This document shows, in pieces, positions 1 to 6,751 of a stretch of 10,662 bases of DNA. The stretch is from JBLRWS01 sp047921075. GTDB lineage: Bacteria; Bacteroidota; Rhodothermia; Balneolales; Balneolaceae. The DNA is taken from assembly GCA_047921075.1 (NCBI GenBank), contig JBLRWS010000078.1:1-10662 (forward strand), read 5' to 3'. The notes under the pieces are model-generated. The model had not been told where the DNA came from. It saw only the letters and a list, made by a program, of their open reading frames with translations, and did not search any database. Every line of letters begins with the position of its first letter. The stretch's first letter is position 1. The position numbers and the translations under genes are program-made.

Positions 1-30
1 CGGTTACAGGTTCAAATCCTGTCGGGTGTA
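1..30 (+). tRNA. 3' end of a tRNA gene (partial, isotype unknown)
   Basis: The first 30 bases form the T arm and 3' acceptor strand of a tRNA. ACAGG (6-10) and CCTGT (18-22) pair around the seven-base loop TTCAAAT (11-17). CGGGTGT (23-29) is the acceptor 3' strand and A30 the discriminator. The next bases are CAC, so CCA is not encoded, as for the tRNA-Arg downstream. The anticodon lies outside the window, so the amino acid cannot be named. Confidence 0.85.
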
Positions 31-39
31 CACTGTTAG

Positions 40-95
40 TCGTGAGATGTGAGTCCTGAGTCGTGAGGTGATGAAAATCCTCACGACTCAGGACT
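40..95. repeat. Heptamer tandem repeat ending in a perfect 17-bp hairpin
   Basis: Four heptamers of the pattern (T/A)(C/T)NTGAG stand in tandem at 40-67: TCGTGAG, ATGTGAG, TCCTGAG, TCGTGAG. After a short loop the same units return inverted (80-93: CTCACGA, CTCAGGA). The result is a perfect inverted repeat, 52-68 with 79-95, around a 10-base loop. There is no T-tract after it, so it is not an obvious intrinsic terminator, although it sits just after a tRNA end and could act in processing or transcript termination. It resembles the short tandem or interspersed repeats found between genes in some bacteria; the family is not identified. Confidence 0.75.
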
Positions 96-107
96 ATACT
101 CTAAACT

Positions 108-170
108 GCGCCCGTAGCTCAACTGTCCCGAAAGCGTTCGGGATGACTTCGGATCAGAAGGTTTGGGGTT
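108..170 (+). pseudogene. Broken partial copy of tRNA-Arg(TCG)
   Basis: Positions 108-125 match the first 18 bases of the intact tRNA-Arg at 210-227. Positions 144-170 match its anticodon stem-loop, variable region and start of the T arm (239-265). Between them the 11 bases that finish the D arm and begin the anticodon stem are replaced by an 18-nt palindrome. The T loop and the whole 3' acceptor strand are missing after 170. With no closed D arm, T arm or acceptor stem it cannot fold as a tRNA. It looks like a decayed tandem duplicate lying about 100 bases ahead of the functional gene. Confidence 0.85.
126..143. repeat. 18-nt palindrome inside the tRNA pseudogene
   Basis: TCCCGAA (126-132) and TTCGGGA (137-143) form a perfect 7-bp stem around the loop AGCG. 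It replaces 11 bases of the tRNA-Arg sequence exactly at a D-arm/anticodon-stem boundary, so it looks inserted or substituted rather than ancestral. The size and shape fit a small REP-like interspersed palindrome; whether it recurs in the genome cannot be seen from this window. Confidence 0.6.
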
Positions 171-209
171 ACATGATGAGAAGGATTTTTAACTTGAATT
201 ATTGAAAAT

Positions 210-283
210 GCGCCCGTAGCTCAACTGGATAGAGCATCTGACTTCGGATCAGAAGGTTTGGGGTTCGAATCCCTACGGGCGTA
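210..283 (+). tRNA. tRNA-Arg, anticodon TCG
   Basis: A complete 74-nt cloverleaf. Acceptor strands GCGCCCG (210-216) and CGGGCGT (276-282) pair with one G:U at the end, with discriminator A283. The anticodon stem TCTGA/TCAGA encloses the loop CTTCGGA, giving anticodon TCG, which reads CGA and by wobble possibly CGG arginine codons. The T arm is TGGGG / TTCGAAT / CCCTA. CCA is not encoded (the next bases are CTT). An intrinsic terminator follows four bases later, so it ends a tRNA transcription unit. Confidence 0.96.
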
Positions 284-286
284 CTT

Positions 287-324
287 AAAAGCCCCGGTTT
301 CTACATAGAGATCGGGGCTTTTTT
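287..324 (+). terminator. Intrinsic terminator of the tRNA unit
   Basis: AAAAGCCCCG (287-296) pairs perfectly with CGGGGCTTTT (313-322) around a 16-base loop, followed by more T. The A-rich left side means it could also work on the minus strand. Confidence 0.9.
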
Positions 325-347
325 GTGCTCATCGTACGCAGGCGTGG

Positions 348-483
348 GAGCATGCTCTTATTCCAGCCCATTGGAATATGGATTTTCTTATTCTAATAAA
401 CTGAGTAATAGTAGAATAACGTGTACCGAACTCTCTGCAGAAAAAGGTTGACGGCATTCATGCTTCCTGAATTTGATATCAAA
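348..483. other. Gene-free stretch with several short palindromes
   Basis: No gene is seen between the tRNA terminator and the end of sodC. The stretch holds a 10-bp palindrome GAGCATGCTC (348-357), a 7-bp stem TATTCCA/TGGAATA (359-365 with 372-378), an 8-bp stem TTATTCTA/TAGAATAA (388-395 with 412-419) and a 12-bp palindrome TTTGATATCAAA (472-483). None has a clear role. Some could be operator sites or chance in AT-rich DNA. Confidence 0.4.
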
Positions 484-509
484 ACAACAAGCTATCCGCT
501 ACGGATGGC
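478..509 (-). terminator. Probable terminator downstream of sodC
   Basis: Read on the minus strand, GCCATCCG pairs with CGGATAGC around a three-base loop (plus-strand 491-509, one G:U pair). The run TTGTTGTTTTG follows it. It lies about 57 bases after the sodC stop. The T-tract is interrupted, so strength is uncertain. Confidence 0.55.
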
Positions 510-565
510 GTACAAGAGAGTTGCAATTCCGTTATAGAATCGCACCAGACCGGAAACGTGAGTGA

Positions 566-1129
566 TTAACTGCCGGTATTCGCAACACCAATCACCCCGC
601 ACGCCAGTCGCCCGCCGGCCGCACCGGTTGGTTGCGATTCCAGATCATCTTCACCGGCATGAATGACCACGCCGCGGCCGAGAATAGAGTCGCTGCCGTC
701 CAGCGAGATGAAGGTATCGAGCCGGTTGTACTCGGCCGATCCATCGGCATCGGTCTCGAGATTTCCGAGATCTCCGGCGTGACGGCGGTTACTGTCGGGC
801 CCGCTGTGTTCCATATTATGAGGATCAAAATGCCCGCCGGCAGAGGTGCCATCCGGCGCGGCGCAGTCGCCAAATTCATGAATATGAAATCCGTGTAGGC
901 TGTTGGCATCCAGATGGTGCACATCAGCAACGATACGAACACCGTCTCCTTCTCTCATAAACCGAACGGTTCCCTGCACCTCATTCCCCATGGTGGGGTG
1001 CAGCACGGCCACATATTCATCATGCAGTGCCTGATCCATCGCCGCGTGGCCAACTTCACGGTCGGGGGCTTCGCAAGCCATTATCATCAAAACAAGAACT
1101 GAAAACGTTGTAAGTACTAATCCTTTCAT
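566..1129 (-). CDS. sodC: Cu/Zn superoxide dismutase, lipoprotein
   Basis: It converts superoxide to oxygen and hydrogen peroxide outside the cytoplasm. The 187-residue product begins with a lipoprotein signal whose lipobox IMAC places the lipidated cysteine at residue 19, so it is probably membrane-anchored and faces the periplasm. The metal site is complete by comparison with the family: His82 and His84 (HGFHIHEFGDC), bridging His100 (GGHFDPH), His108, His117 and Asp120 (RRHAGDLGN) and His157 (VVIHAGEDD). Cys89 and Cys177 (RLACGVIG) are placed to form the conserved disulfide. Length is normal for bacterial SodC. It lies 66 bases after an alpha/beta hydrolase gene on the same strand and may share its transcript. 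The ATG has no Shine-Dalgarno motif ahead of it. Confidence 0.96.
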   Translation of the reverse strand: MKGLVLTTFSVLVLMIMACEAPDREVGHAAMDQALHDEYVAVLHPTMGNEVQGTVRFMREGDGVRIVADVHHLDANSLHGFHIHEFGDCAAPDGTSAGGHFDPHNMEHSGPDSNRRHAGDLGNLETDADGSAEYNRLDTFISLDGSDSILGRGVVIHAGEDDLESQPTGAAGGRLACGVIGVANTGS

Positions 1130-1195
1130 AAATGGTGGTCTTTTATTTAGCAGGTAGTTTCAGAACAGCATTTGCTGTCATTTGATTCATCATTG

Positions 1196-1954
1196 TCAGA
1201 TATATACGGTGCTCCATTCGGCAATAATGGAAGCGGCATATTTGCTGTATGTTTCGCTGGTGAGCAGATGATCGGCCTCGTGCAGCGATACGTAACTTTT
1301 TGGGTGTTTCGCATTTTTGTAGAGTTTCGCGGCGTTTTCGATGCCCACGGTGTTGTCGATGGGGGAGTGCATAATAAGCAGTGCACGGTTGATGGATTCG
1401 ACCCGGTTTTGCATGCTCGCCTCCTCCAGATCATCTAAAAACTGTTTTTTGATCTTAAACTGACGGCCGGCCAGTGTAACGGTAGCTTCTCCAGTGCTCT
1501 CAATTTCCTCCAGCTTGGCACCGAAATTATGCGTTACATGATCGGGGTCGGCCGGTGCCCCGATGGTGGCTACTGCTTTCACGGAATCAATTTTGTGAGC
1601 TGCGTGAATGACCGCTGCGCCCCCCAAAGAGTGGCCGATAATCAGCGCCGGCCCCTGAATTTCTTCCTCCATAAATTGAGCAGCGGCAACCAGGTCATCT
1701 ACATTGGATGAGAAATTGGTGTTGGCAAACTCGCCCTCGCTCTGCCCGAGCCCGGTAAAATCGAACCGGAGGGTGGTGATCCCCTTATCCGCCAGCGCTT
1801 TCGTGATGTGCGCCACCGCTTTCAGGTTTTTGGAGCAGGTAAAGCAGTGGGCAAACAGGGCGCAGATTCCGCGGTCGTTCTCTTCGGGCATATCGACTCG
1901 CCCGGCCAGTGTTTCGCCCAGAGCGCCTTTAAATTGAATGGATTTACTTTTCAC
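1196..1954 (-). CDS. Alpha/beta hydrolase, OsmC-partner type without an OsmC domain
   Basis: A 252-residue serine hydrolase. The catalytic triad appears complete: Ser109 in the nucleophile elbow GHSLGG, Asp200 (SPIDNT) and His229 (EADHLL). The segment around 36-43 (HCFTCSKN) fits the oxyanion region, and FDFTGLGQSEGEF (64-76) is typical of the family. From memory, these motifs are characteristic of the N-terminal half of bifunctional alpha/beta hydrolase/OsmC proteins, where a peroxide-reducing OsmC domain follows. Here the protein stops soon after the catalytic His, and no OsmC sequence lies in the 66 bases before sodC. The substrate is unknown. The start is GTG (1954-1952); an upstream ATG is in another frame and soon hits a stop. 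No signal peptide, so it is cytoplasmic. Confidence 0.9.
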   Translation of the reverse strand: MKSKSIQFKGALGETLAGRVDMPEENDRGICALFAHCFTCSKNLKAVAHITKALADKGITTLRFDFTGLGQSEGEFANTNFSSNVDDLVAAAQFMEEEIQGPALIIGHSLGGAAVIHAAHKIDSVKAVATIGAPADPDHVTHNFGAKLEEIESTGEATVTLAGRQFKIKKQFLDDLEEASMQNRVESINRALLIMHSPIDNTVGIENAAKLYKNAKHPKSYVSLHEADHLLTSETYSKYAASIIAEWSTVYI

Positions 1955-2193
1955 AATGATGACATTTTCGGGTTTTTGATTGGGAAAATGATAAGTAAGG
2001 GAGTCTCAGCTAAGATAGCAAATCGGCTGCGTTAACGTTAGAAAGATGTGTAAACTGGCCAAACGTTTCATCATTGTCGCGCGCAGCGATTTTGTTAGCA
2101 TCATTTTACAAAGCCTCTTTTCTTTTTTACGGTATCCATAGTATGTTTACCAAGCTAAATGCACCTCAATTTTAAAACTTACGACACATCTCT

Positions 2194-4695
2194 ATGACAC
2201 GATCTTTATCACAAATGTTTACTGCACTGATGATTGCACTGTTGCTTTCCGGTTGTGGGTTGTTCGGTTCTTCGTCTCAGGAAGACGAACGTCCGGCCGT
2301 CACCCGTCCCGGGGCAGACCGCGCAGCCATGGCTCGTGGCGCCGCGTCATCCACTGAAATCAAACCTTTTTCTGAAGTTATCAAAGAGAGCTTTGACAAA
2401 GACGAAGGGCTTTTTACGGTATATAACGACAACGGTACCTACTACTACGAAATCCCCGATTCTGTACTGGGGCGCGAAATGTTAATGGTATCGCGAATTG
2501 CCCGAACGGCCGATGGTATCAACTTTGGCGGTATGCGCAACAACAACCAGGTATTGCGATGGGAGCGAAAGGATGATAAAATTCTGATGCGCCGCGTTTC
2601 GTTCAGCAATACGGCGTCTGACACACTTCCCATCTTTGAAGCGATCCGAAATTCGAACTTTGAGCCGATTCTGGCCTCTTTCGATATCAAGGCGATCAAC
2701 GAAGATTCAACCGGAACCGTGATTGATATCACCAGTCTGTTTACGACCGATGTTCCGGCTCTGGGACTGCAGCAAAATTTCCGCCAGCGCTTTCAGGTAC
2801 GGCGGGTAGATGGAAGCCGCACGTTTATTGAGTCTATCCGTGCATTTCCCGAAAACGTAGAGGCGCGGCATTTACTCACCTACGATGCGCAAAACCCGCC
2901 ATCCAATTCCGATGCCAATACCATCTCGCTCGAGATCAATCATAGCATGATCCTCCTGCCAGAAGAGCCCATGCAGAGCCGAAAACCCGATGCACGGGTC
3001 GGTTTCTTCACGGCCAACCAAACTAATTACGGCACGGATGAACACCGCGCCGCGCCGGTGAGCCATGTCACTCGCTGGAAACTGGTACCAAAAGATCCCG
3101 AAGCGTACCTTCGCGGCGAGCTGGTTGAGCCGGTAGAACCGATTATTTTCTACATTGACCCGGCCACGCCAAGAGAGTGGCGCGAGTGGTTGATTAAAGG
3201 TGTAGATGACTGGCAGGTAGCCTTCGAAGCTGCCGGCTTTAAAAATGCCATTATGGGTAAGATGGCCCCGGTAGATGATCCCGACTTTAGCCTCGAGGAT
3301 GTCCGCTACCCAACCATTCGGTACTTTGCATCGCCGATTCAAAACGCTTTTGGCCCGCACGTGCACGATCCACGATCCGGCCAGATTATGACCTCGGCCA
3401 TCGGCTGGTATCACAATGTGATGCGGCTTCTGCGCAACTGGTACTTTATTCAGACAGCCGCAGCCAATCCGGAAGCGCGTCATGTACAGTTTGAAGACGA
3501 CGTGATGGGCGAGCTGATTCGCTTTGTGTCTGCTCATGAAGTGGGGCACACTCTTGGCCTGCCGCACAACTTTGGCTCGAGCCACGCTACTCCGGTCGAT
3601 TCTCTCCGTTCACCAACCTACACGGCCAATAACGGTACCGCCGCCTCTATTATGGATTACGCCCGGTTTAACTACGTGGCACAACCCGGCGACGGTGTAA
3701 CAAACTTTTTACCGCAAGTTGGTCCGTACGACAAATGGGCCGTAAAATGGGGCTACACCTGGTTTGGCGATATGCCGATTGAAGAGCAGGAAGAAATTTT
3801 GCATGAGTGGACTGTAGAGCGTGCGGATGATCCTCACTTCTTTTACGGACGCCAGACCGGCTCCCGCATCGATCCGCGATCGCAAAACGAATCGCTTGGC
3901 GACAACAACATGCGCGCCAACGAGCTTGGATTGGCCAACCTACAGGTTATTACCGATAACCTGATTGACTGGATCGGCGAACCCGCAGAGGACTTCTCTG
4001 AACTGAGCGAACTGTACGGACAGGTGCTCGGCCAGTGGAGCCGCTATATGGGGCACGTAACCTCGAATGTTGCCGGAGTGTACGAAAACCACAAAACCTT
4101 CGATCAGGATGGCGTAGTATACGAGCCGGTCCCGAAAGAGATCCAAAAAGAGGCGATGGAGTTTCTGCGACGCCACGCCTTCAGCGATCCAACATGGGTG
4201 CTGAACGACGACATCCTGGGCCGGATTAATCAGGCCGACTTTGTAGACAGCTTCCGTGGACGACAGGTATCGGTTCTTAACGGCCTTGTAGACCCACAAC
4301 GGCTGGCCCGCCTCATTGAATATGAGAACCGTGGTGCCGGCACCTACTCGCCGTTTGAGTTTATGGATGATGTTCGCGGCACGATCTGGAGCGAACTTCG
4401 AAACAGTTCATCCATCTCGGTTTATCGCAGAAATCTCCAGCGCGCGTATGTTGAGCGAATGGAATTTTTGATGACTCAAGAGCTTCCGAGTGTGCCTGCT
4501 GCATTCCGACAGTTTGCCGGATTTACCTCCATCAACGTGAGCCAGTCCGACATTCGACCGATTGTACGCGAGCAGCTCGAAACGTTGCAGCGGGATGTGA
4601 CCCGTGCAAAAGGCCGCGTCAGCGACCGTGCCACACGTGTTCACCTTGCCGATATCGAACAGCGAATTAACGATATTCTCGATCCGCGCGGATAA
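2194..4695 (+). CDS. Lipoprotein zinc metalloprotease (DUF5118/DUF5117/DUF4953 met-zincin)
   Basis: An 833-residue extracytoplasmic protein. A signal peptide with lipobox LSGC puts the lipidated cysteine at residue 21, followed by a polar, Pro/Arg-rich linker. Residues about 55-100 fit DUF5118, about 105-300 DUF5117, and about 400-720 the met-zincin domain DUF4953. The zinc site is HEVGHTLGLPH: His448, Glu449 (catalytic), His452 and His458, with the family signature continuing as NF. Met487 in SIMDY forms the expected Met-turn. The peptidase site is therefore intact; the natural substrate is not known for this family. Length is normal. It is a single-gene unit, divergent from the hydrolase with a 239-base gap and closed by its own terminator. 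The start ATG has no Shine-Dalgarno motif, but the signal peptide supports it. Confidence 0.94.
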   Translation: MTRSLSQMFTALMIALLLSGCGLFGSSSQEDERPAVTRPGADRAAMARGAASSTEIKPFSEVIKESFDKDEGLFTVYNDNGTYYYEIPDSVLGREMLMVSRIARTADGINFGGMRNNNQVLRWERKDDKILMRRVSFSNTASDTLPIFEAIRNSNFEPILASFDIKAINEDSTGTVIDITSLFTTDVPALGLQQNFRQRFQVRRVDGSRTFIESIRAFPENVEARHLLTYDAQNPPSNSDANTISLEINHSMILLPEEPMQSRKPDARVGFFTANQTNYGTDEHRAAPVSHVTRWKLVPKDPEAYLRGELVEPVEPIIFYIDPATPREWREWLIKGVDDWQVAFEAAGFKNAIMGKMAPVDDPDFSLEDVRYPTIRYFASPIQNAFGPHVHDPRSGQIMTSAIGWYHNVMRLLRNWYFIQTAAANPEARHVQFEDDVMGELIRFVSAHEVGHTLGLPHNFGSSHATPVDSLRSPTYTANNGTAASIMDYARFNYVAQPGDGVTNFLPQVGPYDKWAVKWGYTWFGDMPIEEQEEILHEWTVERADDPHFFYGRQTGSRIDPRSQNESLGDNNMRANELGLANLQVITDNLIDWIGEPAEDFSELSELYGQVLGQWSRYMGHVTSNVAGVYENHKTFDQDGVVYEPVPKEIQKEAMEFLRRHAFSDPTWVLNDDILGRINQADFVDSFRGRQVSVLNGLVDPQRLARLIEYENRGAGTYSPFEFMDDVRGTIWSELRNSSSISVYRRNLQRAYVERMEFLMTQELPSVPAAFRQFAGFTSINVSQSDIRPIVREQLETLQRDVTRAKGRVSDRATRVHLADIEQRINDILDPRG

Positions 4696-4718
4696 GAGAT
4701 CAGCACATTGCTAAAAAA

Positions 4719-4757
4719 AGAGAAGCCCCGGACAGTTGTTCGGGGCTTCTTTTGTTT
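4719..4757 (+). terminator. Intrinsic terminator of the metalloprotease gene
   Basis: AGAAGCCCCG (4721-4730) pairs with CGGGGCTTCT (4741-4750). The loop can close further (GAC with GTT, one G:U), leaving a four-base tip. The stem is flanked by A-rich sequence before and TTTTG after, so it may act in both directions. It lies 23 bases after the stop codon. Confidence 0.9.
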
Positions 4758-4881
4758 TAAGGGGGTTGCATTCTCAATCTCTGTTACACAACAAAACCGA
4801 TCAATCACCGAGTAAGAGTCTTGTATAGAGAAAACCACTACTATTGCTTAACTTTTACTAAATAAAGCAGATTCCAAATCA

Positions 4882-5184
4882 ATGAAGGTATCAGATCTTA
4901 AAACGAATGAGCTTGAGCAGGCCTGTAAGAACTTTCAGGTTAAGGAGCTCTATGTTTTCGGTTCCGTAGTTACCGGGGAGATTTCTCAAGATAGCGACCT
5001 GGATTTTTTAGTGGTCTTCAACAGATCGGGGTTTGAAGGTGCTTTTGACCAATACATGGGATTTAAAGAAAGACTTGAAAAGATTTACGACAGGCCGGTT
5101 GATTTAATTCATCAAAAAAAATTCCGAAATCCCCTGTTTGAAGAAGAAGTAGAAAAGTCTAAAACACTACTTTATGCCGCATAG
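4882..5184 (+). CDS. mntA: MNT-type nucleotidyltransferase antitoxin MntA
   Basis: A 100-residue minimal nucleotidyltransferase. The signature GSX10DXD is exact: Gly27-Ser28 and Asp39-Leu-Asp41 in FGSVVTGEISQDSDLDFLV, with a third carboxylate probably at Asp74 (PVDLI). In characterised MntA/HepT pairs this enzyme neutralises the HEPN toxin by adding AMP units to its conserved tyrosine. Its end overlaps the start of hepT by 11 bases, the usual antitoxin-first order. Base composition is about 40% GC by eye in both genes, clearly lower than the protease and antiporter genes, which suggests acquisition by transfer. There is no Shine-Dalgarno motif before the ATG, and no clear promoter was found in the 120 bases upstream. 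Confidence 0.93.
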   Translation: MKVSDLKTNELEQACKNFQVKELYVFGSVVTGEISQDSDLDFLVVFNRSGFEGAFDQYMGFKERLEKIYDRPVDLIHQKKFRNPLFEEEVEKSKTLLYAA

Positions 5185-5518
5185 TGCCAGAAAGTTATTG
5201 CTTGATGTTAGCCTGGCCTGCCAGGAAATCATGGAATTTACTGAGGGAAAATCCTACGAAGAATTTCAAGAAGATCGATTGTTACAACTAGCCATTGAAC
5301 GAGAATTCGAAATAATTGGCGAGGCCTTATTCCGATTGGAAAAAGTGGAACCGAATACATTGTCTGATAGAATCCCTGAATATCGAAAGATCATCGATTT
5401 CAGAAATATTCTAGCTCATGGCTATGATATTATAGACGTTGCTGCCATGTGGGATTTCGTACAAAACCGAGTTCCCGAATTGTTAGAGAAGGTTCAGGAT
5501 TATAAGAAGAAATTCTAG
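5174..5518 (+). CDS. hepT: HEPN-domain toxin HepT
   Basis: A 114-residue all-alpha HEPN protein of the HepT group. The active-site motif RX4HXY is present as Arg77, His82 and Tyr84 (RNILAHGY), next to the typical PEYRKIIDFRN segment. The family acts as an RNase, shown in one case to cleave tRNA, and Tyr84 would be the residue AMPylated by MntA. The gene starts inside the end of mntA, so the two are translationally coupled. A perfect 7-bp inverted repeat (5517-5523 with 5529-5535) begins in the stop codon, and an attC-like repeat follows at once. Length and motifs are intact, so the toxin is probably functional. Confidence 0.93.
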   Translation: MPHSARKLLLDVSLACQEIMEFTEGKSYEEFQEDRLLQLAIEREFEIIGEALFRLEKVEPNTLSDRIPEYRKIIDFRNILAHGYDIIDVAAMWDFVQNRVPELLEKVQDYKKKF

Positions 5519-5534
5519 CAACATGTCTTGTTGC

Positions 5535-5629
5535 TGTATAACCAGCAATTTCTGCTTACGGGGTTCATGTTTGGTTTGCTCGACTGTTGAATTGGCATCC
5601 CCGCAGCAGAATTGCCGCACCGTTATACA
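5535..5629 (+). repeat. attC-like imperfect inverted repeat (possible integron recombination site)
   Basis: Outer boxes TGTATAAC (5535-5542) and GTTATACA (5622-5629) are fully complementary. Inner pairing is GCAAT/ATTGC (5545-5549 with 5611-5615), TCTGCT/AGCAGA (5551-5556 with 5605-5610) and CGGGG/CCCCG (5559-5563 with 5599-5603), with one extra T on the left arm and a small TA/C internal loop. The 35-base apical loop can pair a little more. Integron attC sites have this layout: RYYYAAC and GTTRRRY ends, unpaired spacers, an extra base in the left inner box and 57-141 bp length. Departures are one non-consensus base in each outer box and spacers of 2 and 6 bases where about 5 are usual. There is no T-tract, so it is not a normal terminator. 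It lies 17 bases after hepT, in the orientation expected for a cassette. Confidence 0.5.
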
Positions 5630-5644
5630 CCGGCGTAATCAACG

Positions 5645-6751
5645 CTACGAAACGGCTGTAGAAGTTTTTTCCTCCAGGACCGGATAGTCGGTATACCCGT
5701 CGGCTCCGGGCTGATAGAACGTCTCGCTGTTGGGTTCATTCAGCGGGGCATCCAGCCGGAACCGCTCGGCCAAATCGGGATTGGCCAGGTATAATTTCCC
5801 GAACGATACCAGATCAGCAAAGCCGTTTTCTACCACTTCTGTTGCCGACTCTTTGGTGTACCCGCCGTTTGTCATGAATACGCCATTGTACTTCGGGCGG
5901 AAAAACTCCGCCACATTCGGAATCAGCTGCGGGTGGGCTGAAATATCGGCCAGTGGCTCCACCATCTCCAAAAATGAGAGGTTGTACCCGTTTAACCGCT
6001 CCACAATATAGGAGTAGAGCGATTTCGGATCGGAGTCGTTCTGAATGTTAAACAGGTTGCTTGGCGAGAGGCGCAGGGAGGTCCGCTCTTCACCAATCTC
6101 CCCGGCCACTGCCTCAATAATCTCAAACAGAAAGCGGCTGCGGTTTTCAATACTGCCGCCATACTCATCGGTGCGGGTATTGGCGCTGTCATGCAAAAAC
6201 TGCTCAATCAGATATCCGTTGGCGCCGTGAATCTGGCATCCGTCAAAGCCTGCTTGTTTCGCATTTCGTGCCGCCTGCCGAAAATCATCCACAATCGAAG
6301 CTATTTCATCGACGGAGAGCTCACGGGGCTGCGGTGCCGGCTGAAACCCGTCCGGAGTAAAGGCCTGCGCCTCGGGCTGAATGGCCGACGGTGCCGGGGG
6401 TTTGCTACCGTTGTGAAAATAGGGGTGCGACACACGCCCGGTATGCCAAAGCTGCGCCTGCATGATGCCCCCTTTTTCATGCACAGCGTTCAGCACGTTG
6501 GCCCATCCGCTCACCTGAGCATCGTTGTACAATCCGGCCGTAAAAATATAGCCGCGAGCCGTTGGAGAAATGGGTGCGCCTTCTGAGAGAACGATACCTG
6601 CTCCCGCACGCTGGCTATAGTAGGTGGCGTGCAGGCCGGTGGGGGCCTCATCACTATTGTCGGCGCGGTTGCGGGTCATCGGTGCCATGGCCAGCCGGTT
6701 CTTGAGGGCGACAGGCCCAATGGACAGAGAGTCGAAGAGGGTTTTATTCAT
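5645..6751 (-). CDS. Old Yellow Enzyme family FMN-dependent alkene reductase (NemA-like)
   Basis: A 368-residue cytoplasmic flavoenzyme that reduces activated C=C bonds (enones, maleimides) or nitro compounds with NAD(P)H. The TIM-barrel signatures are complete: APMTR (23-27), QLWHTGR (100-106), catalytic HGANGY with His175, Asn178 and Tyr180, EYGGSIENRSRF (196-207), Arg227 in RLSP, and the FMN phosphate-binding parts NGGYT (295-299) and FGKLYLANPDL (317-327). Length is normal. HTGR and HGANGY place it with the classical NemA/XenB-like branch, but the physiological substrate cannot be told. It converges with hepT and has no visible intrinsic terminator; the inverted repeat at 5535-5629 is the only strong structure after it. 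No Shine-Dalgarno motif precedes the ATG. Confidence 0.95.
   Translation of the reverse strand: MNKTLFDSLSIGPVALKNRLAMAPMTRNRADNSDEAPTGLHATYYSQRAGAGIVLSEGAPISPTARGYIFTAGLYNDAQVSGWANVLNAVHEKGGIMQAQLWHTGRVSHPYFHNGSKPPAPSAIQPEAQAFTPDGFQPAPQPRELSVDEIASIVDDFRQAARNAKQAGFDGCQIHGANGYLIEQFLHDSANTRTDEYGGSIENRSRFLFEIIEAVAGEIGEERTSLRLSPSNLFNIQNDSDPKSLYSYIVERLNGYNLSFLEMVEPLADISAHPQLIPNVAEFFRPKYNGVFMTNGGYTKESATEVVENGFADLVSFGKLYLANPDLAERFRLDAPLNEPNSETFYQPGADGYTDYPVLEEKTSTAVS

Noticed and set aside
108..283. Integrative-element attachment site made from duplicated tRNA sequence
   Set aside because: Integration duplicates the 3' end of a tRNA gene, whereas here the 5' and middle parts are copied and the 3' end is missing; no integrase is present.
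2872..3585. Minus-strand open frame of 237 codons inside the metalloprotease gene
   Set aside because: It is antisense to conserved domains including the zinc site; no family motifs were seen, and the open frame follows from codon bias of the sense gene.
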